Assembly (NCBI RefSeq): GCF_017592475.1 | Contig: NZ_JAGFNP010000011.1 | Location: forward strand, 145,419-209,418 | Direction: 5' to 3' | Length of the DNA: 64,000 nt | Source: Glycomyces niveus | GTDB taxonomy: Bacteria; Actinomycetota; Actinomycetes; Mycobacteriales; Micromonosporaceae | In this document: piece after piece, positions 27,015 through 35,866 of the stretch | How the letters are laid out: the number at the start of each line of letters is the position of its first letter | Numbering within the stretch: position 1 is the stretch's first letter | Notes under the pieces: generated by a model | What the model saw: the letters and a program-made list of their open reading frames with translations, nothing else | What the model was told of the DNA's origin: nothing | Databases searched by the model: none | Made by a program: the position numbers and the translations under genes

Positions 27015-27533
27015 ATGGCAGCTTCTCGACCCGCTGTAACCCGATCCGCCTCGCCCGTGGGAACCCGCGGCGCGAGCGGCCCCCGACTGGTGCAAGCGGG
27101 CACCGTGCAGAACTCCCGTCTGCGCATCCCCGCCGACCAACTACCCAACCGGTCCCCGCTCCAGCTCCTCGCCACCGCCCGAGTCGACCTCGACGACGCC
27201 GCCGAGCGCACCCGCCCCGGCGAACGCTACGCCGAGGCCCACCTGGCCGCCCTCCGCGTGGCCGTGGCCGTCCTCGCCGTGCGGGCGGGCGACGCCACCG
27301 GACGCCGCCGGCCCGGCCGCCCGTCGAGCACCTGGGAGCTGCTGCGCGGCGTCGCCCCGGAGCTGGAGGAGTGGGCGTCGCACTTCGCCCGCACCGCCCG
27401 CAAACGGGTCCTCGCGCAGGCCGGCATCCCTGACATCGTCACCCCGGAAGAGGCCGACGCCATCGTCGCCGACGCCCGCCGCTTCCTCGACGTGGTGGTG
27501 AGACTGCTCGGCTTCAGCGCGCTCGCGCGCTGA
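27015..27533 (+). CDS. SAV_6107-type HEPN-domain protein, SOS-controlled
   Basis: A 172-residue protein. After a disordered N-terminus (about 1-45) it contains the helical core characteristic of the SAV_6107 HEPN family (LLATARVDLDDAAER; RYAEAHLAALRVAVAVLAVRA; STWELLRGVAPELEEWASHFA). R71-YAEA-H76 fits an Rx4H pattern like that of HEPN ribonucleases, but catalytic activity is unproven. AGGAGG lies eight bases before the ATG. A perfect LexA box upstream places it in the DNA-damage regulon. No polymerase gene is adjacent. Confidence 0.85.
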   Translation: MAASRPAVTRSASPVGTRGASGPRLVQAGTVQNSRLRIPADQLPNRSPLQLLATARVDLDDAAERTRPGERYAEAHLAALRVAVAVLAVRAGDATGRRRPGRPSSTWELLRGVAPELEEWASHFARTARKRVLAQAGIPDIVTPEEADAIVADARRFLDVVVRLLGFSALAR

Positions 27534-27823
27534 AATAGAGGCGCAGTAGCGCGCTCGCGCTCCGACCGTGTGCACCGCCCGTCCTCGCCTCGTCAGCTCA
27601 CACTGCGGTGACCTGGGTGACGTCGGCCGTGGCGGGCGGCACGGGCGGTTCGCTGCGGTGCGGGCGGTTATACGATTGCTGCTGGCACCGGGTTCTCGAG
27701 AGAATGTCATTGGCCCCGGCCCGCGGAGCGGGCCTCGGCGCGGGCGTTCCGGGCGAGCCCCGGGGTCCGTACCGGCTCCGCCGGTCAATCGACCAACCGT
27801 TTCCTTCGAGGAGTTTTGAACCC

Positions 27824-29611
27824 GTGTATCGGACACACCTCGCCGGCACGCTGAGTGCCGCTGACGTCGACCAGCAAGTCACCCTCGCCGGATGGGTGGC
27901 GCGTCGCCGCGATCACGGCGGGGTGGAGTTCGTTGACCTGCGCGATGCCTCGGGCGTCGTCCAGGTCGTCTTCCGCGACTCCGAGGCCGCCGAGGCGGCC
28001 CAGAAGCTCCGCAACGAGTACTGCGTCTCCGTCACCGGCACCGTCGCGCGCCGCCCCGAAGGCAACGAGAACCCCGAACTCCCCACCGGCGAGATCGAAA
28101 TCAACGCGACCGTCCTCGAGGTGCTGTCCGAGTCCGCGCCGCTGCCGTTCCAGATCGACGACCACGTGGACGTCTCCGAGGACATCCGTCTGCGCCACCG
28201 CTACCTCGACCTGCGCCGCACCGGCCCGAGCCACGCGATCCGCCTGCGCTCCAAGGCGAACCACATCGCCCGCAACCTCCTGGTCGAGGACGGCTACGTC
28301 GAGATCGAGACCCCGACGCTGACCCGCTCGACCCCCGAGGGCGCCCGCGACTTCCTCGTGCCCGTGCGCCTCCAGCCCGGCACCTGGTACGCCCTACCGC
28401 AGTCCCCGCAGCTGTTCAAGCAGCTCCTCATGGTCGGCGGCTTCGAGAAGTACTTCCAGATCGCCCGCTGCTACCGCGACGAGGACTTCCGCGCCGACCG
28501 CCAGCCCGAGTTCACCCAGCTCGACATCGAGGCCTCCTTCGTCGACCAGGACGACATCATCGACCTGGGCGAGCGCGTCGTCCAGGCCCTCTGGTCCGAG
28601 CTCGCCGACCACCAGATCCAGCTGCCGATCCCGCGCATGACCTGGCACGACGCCATGGACCGCTACGGCTCGGACAAGCCCGACCTGCGCTTCGGTCAGG
28701 AGCTCGTCGAGCTCACCGACTACCTGCGCGGCACCGAGTTCCGCGTCTTCGCCGGCGCGATCGACGCGGGCGGCTACGTCGGCGCGGTCGTCATGCCCGG
28801 CGGCGCCTCGCAGACCCGCAAGGAGCTCGACGGCTGGCAGGACTGGGCCAAGGCGCGCGGCGCCAAGGGCCTCGCCTACATCACCTTCAACGCCGAGACC
28901 GGCGAGCCGAAGGGCCCCGTCGCCAAGAACCTCTCCGAGGAGCACCTGGCCGGGCTGGCGGACGCCGTCGGCGCCAAGGCCGGCGACGCCGTGTTCTTCG
29001 CGGCCGGCGCCGACCGCCGCGAGGCGCAGGAGCTGCTGGGCGCCGCCCGCCTCGAAGTCGGCAAGCGCACCGGGCTCATCGACCCCGAGGCCTGGGCCTT
29101 CTGCTGGGTCATCGACGCCCCCATGTTCGAGCCCACCGAGAACGGCGGCTGGACCGCGATCCACCACCCGTTCACCTCGCCGAACCCGCAGTGGGTCGAC
29201 AAGTTCGAGACCGACCCGGCGAACGCGCTCACCTACGCGTACGACATCGTCTGCAACGGCAACGAGCTCGGCGGCGGTTCGATCCGTATCCACGACGCCA
29301 AGGTCCAGAGCCGCGTCTTCGACGTGCTCGGCCTCTCCCACGAGGAGGCCAAGGAGCAGTTCGGCTTCCTCCTCGAGGGCCTGAAGTACGGCGCGCCGCC
29401 GCACGGCGGCATCGCCCTCGGCTGGGACCGCGTCTGCGGCCTCCTCGCCAAGTCCGACTCGATCCGCGACGTCATCGCGTTCCCCAAGTCGGGCGGCGGC
29501 ATGGACCCGCTGACCTCGGCTCCCACCCGCATCACCCCCGAGCAGCGCGCCGAGGCCGGCATCGACTTCGTGCCGGAGGAGGAAGCGGGTTCCGAACCGC
29601 TTGCCGGTTAG
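27824..29611 (+). CDS. aspS: Aspartyl-tRNA synthetase
   Basis: A 595-residue class II synthetase charging tRNA-Asp (or Asp/Asn). N-terminal OB-fold (VTLAGWVARRRDHGGVEFVDLRD), class II motif 2 (ARCYRDEDFRADRQPEFTQLDIEAS), QSPQLFKQLLM, the bacterial insertion domain (about 280-410) and motif 3 (GGIALGWDRV). The start is GTG 27824: it gives the standard N-terminus VYRTHLAGTL and has CGAGGAG about ten bases upstream. A TATACG-like -10 lies near 27669, leaving a GC-rich leader of about 145 bases. Confidence 0.95.
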   Translation: MYRTHLAGTLSAADVDQQVTLAGWVARRRDHGGVEFVDLRDASGVVQVVFRDSEAAEAAQKLRNEYCVSVTGTVARRPEGNENPELPTGEIEINATVLEVLSESAPLPFQIDDHVDVSEDIRLRHRYLDLRRTGPSHAIRLRSKANHIARNLLVEDGYVEIETPTLTRSTPEGARDFLVPVRLQPGTWYALPQSPQLFKQLLMVGGFEKYFQIARCYRDEDFRADRQPEFTQLDIEASFVDQDDIIDLGERVVQALWSELADHQIQLPIPRMTWHDAMDRYGSDKPDLRFGQELVELTDYLRGTEFRVFAGAIDAGGYVGAVVMPGGASQTRKELDGWQDWAKARGAKGLAYITFNAETGEPKGPVAKNLSEEHLAGLADAVGAKAGDAVFFAAGADRREAQELLGAARLEVGKRTGLIDPEAWAFCWVIDAPMFEPTENGGWTAIHHPFTSPNPQWVDKFETDPANALTYAYDIVCNGNELGGGSIRIHDAKVQSRVFDVLGLSHEEAKEQFGFLLEGLKYGAPPHGGIALGWDRVCGLLAKSDSIRDVIAFPKSGGGMDPLTSAPTRITPEQRAEAGIDFVPEEEAGSEPLAG

Positions 29612-29629
29612 TCCTACGATGTCGTTGTG

Positions 29630-29658
29630 GGCGGCCCGGGTCTACGGCCCGGGCCGCC
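29630..29658 (+). terminator. Terminator of aspS
   Basis: Perfect 11-bp stem GGCGGCCCGGG (29630-29640) with its complement (29648-29658) and a seven-base loop. Confidence 0.8.
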
Positions 29659-29794
29659 GTTCGTTCGATGCGTGCCCGGTTGCCCCTCAGCCAATTCCGA
29701 CTGGCAGGAGTCCGTGAAGGCGGCGGCCGTGGTCCGCTGACGGCTGCTATATGTAACATCCGGCCGAAGCAGGAGTAAGAGGAGCGGGTTCGAC

Positions 29795-31162
29795 GTGCAG
29801 AGCGGGACCTTGGTGGCGGGTCGCTATCGATTGGACGAGCGGCTTGCCGCAGGCGGCATGGGGGAGGTCTGGAAAGGCACCGACACCAGGCTCGGCCGCA
29901 CTGTAGCGATTAAGATCCTCCATGCTGGACTGTCCAGTAACGACAAGTTCCGCGCTCGCTTCCAGCTCGAGGCCCGCGCCGTCGCGGCCCTCCAGTCGCC
30001 GGGCATCGTCGCGCTCTACGACTACGGCGAAGAGACGAACGACGACGGCGAAGTCTCCTACCTCATCATGGAACTCGTGCGCGGCCGCTCGCTAGCCGAG
30101 ATCCTGCGCGACCGCGGACCGCTCCCGCCCGCCGAGGTCATGCAGATCGTCGCCGCCGCCGCCGACGCCCTCGAGACCGCCCACCGCCACGACATCATCC
30201 ACCGCGACATCAAGCCCGCCAACCTCCTCGTGGATGAGGAGACCGGCGCGGCCAAGATCGTCGACTTCGGCATCTCCGCCGCCCGCGGCGCCTCCGGCCT
30301 CACCGAGACCGGCACCGTCATGGGAACGCTCGCGTACGCCTCCCCCGAGCAGCTCAACGGCGCCGAACTCACCGGCGCCAGCGACCTCTACTCGCTCGGC
30401 ATCGTCGCCTACGAAATGCTCATGGGCCGCCCGCCGTTCGTCTCGGACACGCCCGTCGCGGTCATGAACGGCCACATGACCCAGGCCCCGCCCCCGCTCT
30501 CCCGCGACATCCCCGCCGGGGTCGCCCAGGTCGTGCTCCAGTCCCTGCAGAAGGACCCGCGCGCCCGCTACACCTCGGCCGCCGAGATGGCCCGCTCCGC
30601 CCGCGAAGGCCGCGTCGTCACCGGCGGCATCCCGATCTCGCCCACGACGCCGCCCGACGGCCAGCCGACCCAGTACTTCGGTTCCGACCAGACGGCGCTG
30701 ATCGGTGCCGGTGTGGGCGGCGGGAACACCGCCGAGCAGCCGACCGGCCAGATGGCGCAGCAGGACGAGAAGCAGAACGCCACACCGTGGATCATCACCG
30801 CGGCCGTCGTCGCGATCCTGGTCCTCATCAGTCTGCTGATCTGGTGGAACCAATACCGCGGGGACGAACCGCAGATCACTGAGAACTCCGAGTCCCCGTC
30901 GCCTTCGCAGGTCAGCCAAGCGGAGTCGCCCTCCATGGTGGAGACCACCACCGAAGACGACGACGACGACCACTGGCAGCCGACCACCCCGGAGGAGACC
31001 TCAGAGACGCCGAGCGAAGACGCCTCGTCACCAGACACTGAGACGTCCTCACCCGACTCCGAGACTTCCTCTCCCGCCGGCGAGACGACGCCGCCCGATG
31101 AGGAAACGACGCCACCGGACGAAACCGAATCGCCGACTGTCGAAGCGAGCAATAACGCTTAG
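29795..31162 (+). CDS. Receptor-like Ser/Thr protein kinase
   Basis: A 455-residue Hanks-type kinase. Cytoplasmic kinase domain (about 1-265): Gly loop LAAGGMGEV, VAIK lysine, HRDIKPANLL, DFGIS and GTLAYASPEQL, all intact. A linker, one membrane helix (about 331-352) and an extracytoplasmic tail rich in Ser, Thr, Pro and Glu (repeats of ETSSPDS) follow. No PASTA repeats, so it is not a PknB-type muropeptide sensor; the kinase domain is nearer PknA. The GTG has GAGGAG upstream. Substrates unknown. Confidence 0.93.
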   Translation: MQSGTLVAGRYRLDERLAAGGMGEVWKGTDTRLGRTVAIKILHAGLSSNDKFRARFQLEARAVAALQSPGIVALYDYGEETNDDGEVSYLIMELVRGRSLAEILRDRGPLPPAEVMQIVAAAADALETAHRHDIIHRDIKPANLLVDEETGAAKIVDFGISAARGASGLTETGTVMGTLAYASPEQLNGAELTGASDLYSLGIVAYEMLMGRPPFVSDTPVAVMNGHMTQAPPPLSRDIPAGVAQVVLQSLQKDPRARYTSAAEMARSAREGRVVTGGIPISPTTPPDGQPTQYFGSDQTALIGAGVGGGNTAEQPTGQMAQQDEKQNATPWIITAAVVAILVLISLLIWWNQYRGDEPQITENSESPSPSQVSQAESPSMVETTTEDDDDDHWQPTTPEETSETPSEDASSPDTETSSPDSETSSPAGETTPPDEETTPPDETESPTVEASNNA

Positions 31163-31184
31163 CCTCGGGACCGATGCACCGAAA

Positions 31185-31211
31185 CGACCCCCGGGCTTGG
31201 CTCGGGGGTCG
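31185..31211. terminator. Bidirectional terminator, kinase / sugar dehydrogenase
   Basis: Arms CGACCCCCG (31185-31193) and CGGGGGTCG (31203-31211) between two convergent genes. Confidence 0.75.
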
Positions 31212-31225
31212 ATTCATAGTTGGCG

Positions 31226-32296
31226 TCACCCGCCGATCGGCCGGTACCGCACCACCTTGTCTTGACCGTTGCCGTTCGAGGTGGCGACCCACAGCCAGCC
31301 GTCCGGGCCGAGTTCGACCGTCCTGATGCGACCGAGCGTGCCCTCCAGGACCGCGACCGGTTCGCCCGCTTCGCCTCCCGCGACCGGGACCGTCCACAAG
31401 CGCTGGCCGCGCAGCGCCGCGACGTACATCGTGTCGCCCACGACCTCCGCACCCGAAGGCGAGGCCTCGGCCGTGGTCCAGGTGACCAGCGGGTCGACGA
31501 ACTCCGGCGCACCGCCGGTGCCTTCGACCTCGGGCCAGCCGTAGTTCGCGCCGGGTTCGGCGTAGTTCAGCTCGTCCCAGGTGTTCTGGCCGAGCTCGGA
31601 GAAGTAGAGGCCGCCGTCGGCGTCCCAGGAGAGGCCCTGCACGTTGCGGTTGCCCCAGGTGTAGACCAGGGAGTCGGGGATCGGGTTGTCCTCGGGCACG
31701 GACCCGTCTGCATTGGCGCGCAGGATCTTTCCGCCGAGGCTGTCGAGGTCTTGGGCGTTCGCGGTGTCGTTCGCGTCGCCGGTGGTGATGTAGAGCTTGC
31801 CGTCCGGACCGAAGGAGAGCCGTCCGCCGTTGTGGTTGAGCGCGGCGGGGATGCCGGTGATGATCGGCTCGGGTTCGAAGCGGTCCAAGGTGAACCGCAC
31901 GACCCGGTTGTCCTCGGCGGTCGAGAGGTACGCGTACACCCACCCGTCGGTCCTGAAGGTGGGGGAGATGGCGAGGCCGAGGAGCCCGCGTTCGTCGAAC
32001 TGGCCGGTGCCCCCGACGACGTCGAGGGTGCCGAGGACCACCGGGTCGGCGTCGGTGCCGATGCGCAGCACGTCGCCGGAGTTGCGTTCGGCGACGATCC
32101 CCGATCCGTCGGGGAGGAACCCGAGCCCCCACGGGATGGTGAGGCCGGTGGCGACGGTGTCGCCGGTTCGGAAGTCGAAGGCGGGGTCCTGGAGCGCCCC
32201 GGGGCCGGGGGCTTCCTGGGCCGAGGCCGTGGCCGTGCCGACGGCCAGGGCCAGGCCCGCGAGGGCCGCGCCGATGGCGGGCAGTCTGCGTCGCAT
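31226..32296 (-). CDS. Secreted PQQ-dependent glucose/sorbosone-type dehydrogenase
   Basis: A 356-residue secreted protein with a signal peptide (cleavage near ATASA-QE, about residue 26) and a six-bladed propeller of the soluble aldose sugar dehydrogenase family. Diagnostic motifs: IPWGLGFLPDG, NHNGGRLSFGPDGKLYITTGD, and WGNRNVQGLSW. It would oxidise sugars outside the membrane with PQQ; no PQQ synthesis genes are in the window. ATG 32296 has AGGAG six bases upstream. Adjacent to a secreted glycosidase, which suggests linked extracellular carbohydrate use. Confidence 0.88.
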   Translation of the reverse strand: MRRRLPAIGAALAGLALAVGTATASAQEAPGPGALQDPAFDFRTGDTVATGLTIPWGLGFLPDGSGIVAERNSGDVLRIGTDADPVVLGTLDVVGGTGQFDERGLLGLAISPTFRTDGWVYAYLSTAEDNRVVRFTLDRFEPEPIITGIPAALNHNGGRLSFGPDGKLYITTGDANDTANAQDLDSLGGKILRANADGSVPEDNPIPDSLVYTWGNRNVQGLSWDADGGLYFSELGQNTWDELNYAEPGANYGWPEVEGTGGAPEFVDPLVTWTTAEASPSGAEVVGDTMYVAALRGQRLWTVPVAGGEAGEPVAVLEGTLGRIRTVELGPDGWLWVATSNGNGQDKVVRYRPIGG

Positions 32297-32429
32297 CGCT
32301 GCTCCTTGTCTCTCTTGGTGCCGGGTCAGAAAGCGAAGAAAAGCTGATATAGAGGGATATCTATGAAATTGCCATCGTAGGCAGGATTTGGTCTGAATGT
32401 CCAGGCGAGAGGGTCCACCGGAATCGATC

Positions 32430-32450
32430 GAGAATCGTGACATTCTCACG
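32430..32450. promoter_or_regulatory. Overlapping inverted repeats upstream of the GH43 gene
   Basis: GAGAAT-N6-ATTCTC (32430-32447) and CGTGA-N5-TCACG (32436-32450) overlap in an AT-richer region about 110 bases before the start. A candidate operator for a sugar-responsive repressor; no regulator is identified. Confidence 0.4.
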
Positions 32451-32555
32451 TTCACTTATGTCGATGGTTGGAATAAGCTGGCGCCAACCCCTTGTTGGTT
32501 ATCGGTCACTCAGGTGTCTACCTGTGCGATCGACTCGAGTGAAGAAGGTTGGACA

Positions 32556-34745
32556 GTGACGTCTAAGCGATTCATCGGAGCCCTCGTCGCCGTTGCGGCG
32601 GTGACGGTTCCGGCATCGGCGGCGATCGCCGCCCCGGCCGACGGGCCGCTGCTCTGGTACCAGTTCGACGAGACGAGCGGGAGTGTCGTCGCCGACGCCT
32701 CCGGCCACGGCCACGACGGCGTCCTCGTCGGTGGCACTTGGAACGACGGCCTCGATCTCGACGGCGTCGACGACTACGTCGACATGCCCGACAACCTCCT
32801 GGCCGGCCTCGACGCGGTCACCGTGACCGCCGAGGTGTACATCGAGCCCGAGCAGGCCAGCCCGTACTTCATCTACGGCCTCGGCAACTCCAGCGGCGAC
32901 TGGGGCGACGGCTACCTCTTCACCACCGGCAACGGCTACCGGACCTCGATCTCCACCTGCCACTGGGCCTGCGAGCAGAACGCCTCGACCGGCCAGAACC
33001 TCGCGCGCGGCACCTGGAACCACCTGGCCTACACCCTCGCCGGCGGCACCGCCGTCCTCTACCTCAACGGCCAGGAAGTGGCCCGCAACGAGGGGGTCAC
33101 CATCAAGCCCGGCGACATCGGCGCCGGCGTGACCACCGCCAACTACCTCGGCCGCTCCCTGTACAGCGGCGACCGCTACCTCAACGGCAAGTTCGCCGAC
33201 TTCCGGATCTATGACGGCGCGCTGACCGGCGCCGAGATCGGTGCGCAGGCCGCCCACATCAGCGCCGAGAAGGCCGCCCAGGACGCCGACGCGATCGACC
33301 TCGGCGACACGAGTGCCGTCACCGCCGATCTCGACCTGCCGTCCCGTGGTGCGAACGGCTCCCAGATCACCTGGGCCTCAAGTGATCCCGAGGTCATAGG
33401 CACTGACGGGACGGTCACGCGTCCGGCCATGGACGCCGACGACGCGTCCGTCAACCTCACGGCAACCGTTATCCTCGGCTCCGTGCAAGAACAACGCGAC
33501 TTCACGGCGACCGTGCTCGCCGAATACGACGACGAGGAAGCGGTCGCCCTCGACGCCGCCGCCATCGCCATCCCCAACCTCGACGACGTCCGCTCGGCGA
33601 TCCACCTGCCCGCCGCAGGCGCCAACGGCTCCCAGATCACCTGGAAGTCCGACAACCGCGCCGTCATCGCCAACGACGGCCTCGTGCACCGCGCCGAGCC
33701 CGGCGGCGAGACCTACACCGTCAAGCTCAAGGCCACGGTCAAGCGCGGCAAGGAGACCGAGAAGCTCACCTTCATCGCGACCGTCCCGCCGCTGCCCGCC
33801 GAAGCCGACTACACCGGCTACTTCTTCACCTACTTCACCGGCGAGGGCACCCCCACCGGCGAGCAGGTCTACGGCGCGCTCAGCGACGGCAACGACCCGC
33901 TCAGCTTCACGGAACTGAACGACGCGCAGCCCATCCTCACCTCCGACCAGGGCGAGCAGGGCGTCCGCGACCCGTTCCTCATCCGCTCGCCCGAAGGCGA
34001 CCGGTTCTTCCTCATCGCCACCGACCTCAAGATCAACGGCAACGGCGACTGGAACCGGGCCCAGCGGCACGGCAGCCTCTCCATCATGGTGTGGGAGAGC
34101 GACGACCTCGTGAACTGGAGCGAAGGCCGCCTCGTCGAGGTCTCGCCCGAGAACGCCGGCGCGACCTGGGCGCCCGAGGCCTACTGGGACCCCGAGCAGA
34201 ACGCGTACGTCGTCTACTGGGCGTCGCCGCTGTTCACCACCGAGGACCACTCCGAGGGCTTCTACCACCGCATGATGTACGCGACGACCCGTGACTTCGT
34301 CAACTTCTCCGAAGCGCATGTCTGGGTCGACCAGGGCTACTCCACGATCGACTCGACCATGATCGAGGACGACGGCGTCTACTACCGCTTCACCAAGGAC
34401 GAGCGCTCGAACTCGGCCTCGACCCCGTGCGGCAAGTTCATCCTCGCCGAGACCGCCTCCTCGCTCGCCGCCGACGCGGAATGGCAGTTCCTCGCCGACT
34501 GCATCGGCTCGGGCGCCATCGGCGCCGGCGAAGGCCCGCTGGTCTTCAAGTCCAACACCGAGGACAAGTGGTACCTCTTCATCGACGAGTTCGGCGGACG
34601 CGGCTACGTCCCGTTCGAGACCACCGATCTCGCCTCCGGTGAATGGACCCCGGTCGCCGAGTACGACCTGCCGTCCAGTCCGCGCCACGGCACCGTGCTT
34701 CCGATCACTGCCGCCGAGTACGAACGGCTGCAAAAGGCCTGGTAA
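32556..34745 (+). CDS. Secreted glycoside hydrolase (LamG, two Ig-like, GH43-like domains)
   Basis: A 729-residue secreted protein. Signal peptide 1-26 (SAAIA-AP). LamG/concanavalin-like carbohydrate-binding domain at about 30-235 (LDLDGVDDYVDMPDN...GTWNHLAYTL). Two atrophied bacterial Ig-like domains at about 240-410 (SRGANGSQITWASSDPEVI; AAGANGSQITWKSDNRAVI). GH43-like five-bladed catalytic domain at about 415-729 (VRDPFLIRSPEGDRF, WAPEAYWDPEQNAYVVYW). Probably removes arabinose or xylose from plant or wall polysaccharides; exact substrate not predictable. The start is GTG 32556, seven bases after GAAGAAGG. Confidence 0.88.
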   Translation: MTSKRFIGALVAVAAVTVPASAAIAAPADGPLLWYQFDETSGSVVADASGHGHDGVLVGGTWNDGLDLDGVDDYVDMPDNLLAGLDAVTVTAEVYIEPEQASPYFIYGLGNSSGDWGDGYLFTTGNGYRTSISTCHWACEQNASTGQNLARGTWNHLAYTLAGGTAVLYLNGQEVARNEGVTIKPGDIGAGVTTANYLGRSLYSGDRYLNGKFADFRIYDGALTGAEIGAQAAHISAEKAAQDADAIDLGDTSAVTADLDLPSRGANGSQITWASSDPEVIGTDGTVTRPAMDADDASVNLTATVILGSVQEQRDFTATVLAEYDDEEAVALDAAAIAIPNLDDVRSAIHLPAAGANGSQITWKSDNRAVIANDGLVHRAEPGGETYTVKLKATVKRGKETEKLTFIATVPPLPAEADYTGYFFTYFTGEGTPTGEQVYGALSDGNDPLSFTELNDAQPILTSDQGEQGVRDPFLIRSPEGDRFFLIATDLKINGNGDWNRAQRHGSLSIMVWESDDLVNWSEGRLVEVSPENAGATWAPEAYWDPEQNAYVVYWASPLFTTEDHSEGFYHRMMYATTRDFVNFSEAHVWVDQGYSTIDSTMIEDDGVYYRFTKDERSNSASTPCGKFILAETASSLAADAEWQFLADCIGSGAIGAGEGPLVFKSNTEDKWYLFIDEFGGRGYVPFETTDLASGEWTPVAEYDLPSSPRHGTVLPITAAEYERLQKAW

Positions 34746-34842
34746 CGATTCAGTCAGGGGCGGCTTCCAGACCAGCGGGTGTGGAGGCCGTCCCTTAAGC
34801 TCTGAACCGGAACTCAGATCCCCCCGATACTCAGGAGCACCC

Positions 34843-35736
34843 ATGTCTTCCCGTACCGCGACCCGCCTCGTCGGCGCGTTCGCCATCCCCGCCGTCGCAC
34901 TCGGCCTCTCCGCCTGCGGCAGCGAAGAGAAGCCCTCAGAAGGCGCGACCACCGCAGCCGAAGAGAACGCGGCCGCCGCGCTCAGCCCCGGTGAGGCCAT
35001 CCTCGCCTCCGTCGAGAACCTGAACGCCTCCTCCTACCAGATGGAGGCCTCGATGACCGTCGACGGCACCGAGTTCATGGTCATGACCGGCGCCTACGAA
35101 GGCGAGAGCTCCAAGGCCAGCGCCGACATCTTCATGAGCGCCATGATCGAGGCCTCCGGCGAGGAGGTCCCGCCGGAGATGGAGGCGATGTTCGGCGACA
35201 TGCACACCGAGACCGTCGTCGTCGACGACGTCATGTACATGCAGCTCTCCGGCGGCATGTTCGACGCCATGGCCGAGAGCTACGGCGAGGACGCCTGGTT
35301 CACCATGGACCTCACCTCCGAGGACGCGATCGCCGAGGCCTACGCCCAGTACGGCGGCATGGACCTCGCGCAGCAGACCGAGCTCATCCTCACCGGCCTC
35401 ACCGACGTGAAGGAGACCGGCGACGGCGTCTACACCGGCACGCTCAGCGCCGACTCCGAGGCGCTGGCGGGCCTGAGCGGCGCCGGCCTCGGCGCCGGTT
35501 CGGACGCGGGCTCCGACGCGGCCGCGATGATCGAGGGCACCGAGGTGACCGTGACGCTCGACGGCGACGGCCTGCTCAAGTCCATGACCATGGCGATGCC
35601 CGAGATCGAGGGCATGACCATGGAGATGACCAGCGAGATCACCGAGATCGGCGGGACCTACGACATCAAGGCCCCCGAGTCGACCAACCTGCACGACTTC
35701 GAGGAGTTCACCTCCGCCATGGGCGGCGGCATGTAA
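34843..35736 (+). CDS. Lipoprotein (LppX/LprG-like)
   Basis: A 297-residue lipoprotein. The signal ends in the lipobox LSAC with Cys25 as the lipidation site. The mature part, after a Glu/Ala-rich linker, is a methionine-rich domain of alternating strands (SYQMEASMTVDGTEF; TVVVDDVMYMQLSG; LLKSMTMAMPEIEGMTMEM) resembling lipid-binding LolA/LppX-like folds. AGGAG precedes the ATG by five bases; GATACT at 34826-34831 could be its -10. Monocistronic with a strong terminator. Confidence 0.85.
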   Translation: MSSRTATRLVGAFAIPAVALGLSACGSEEKPSEGATTAAEENAAAALSPGEAILASVENLNASSYQMEASMTVDGTEFMVMTGAYEGESSKASADIFMSAMIEASGEEVPPEMEAMFGDMHTETVVVDDVMYMQLSGGMFDAMAESYGEDAWFTMDLTSEDAIAEAYAQYGGMDLAQQTELILTGLTDVKETGDGVYTGTLSADSEALAGLSGAGLGAGSDAGSDAAAMIEGTEVTVTLDGDGLLKSMTMAMPEIEGMTMEMTSEITEIGGTYDIKAPESTNLHDFEEFTSAMGGGM

Positions 35737-35750
35737 CCTCCGCGAGCTGA

Positions 35751-35784
35751 ACGGCCGCCGCACCGGACCCGGTGCGGCGGCCGT
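35751..35784 (+). terminator. Terminator of the lipoprotein gene
   Basis: Perfect 16-bp stem (35751-35766 with 35769-35784) followed by TTCGTT. Confidence 0.88.
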
Positions 35785-35866
35785 TTCGTTCTCGTACGCG
35801 GTGAACCTCCCGGTTCGGACGCTGATCTGCGGAGTGCTCATGCCCATGCCTTACGCTGATCGCGAT

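Noticed and set aside
27534..27823. T-box riboswitch in the aspS leader
   Set aside because: A TGGCACC-like string occurs, but there is no specifier stem, no full T-box sequence and no antiterminator/terminator pair.
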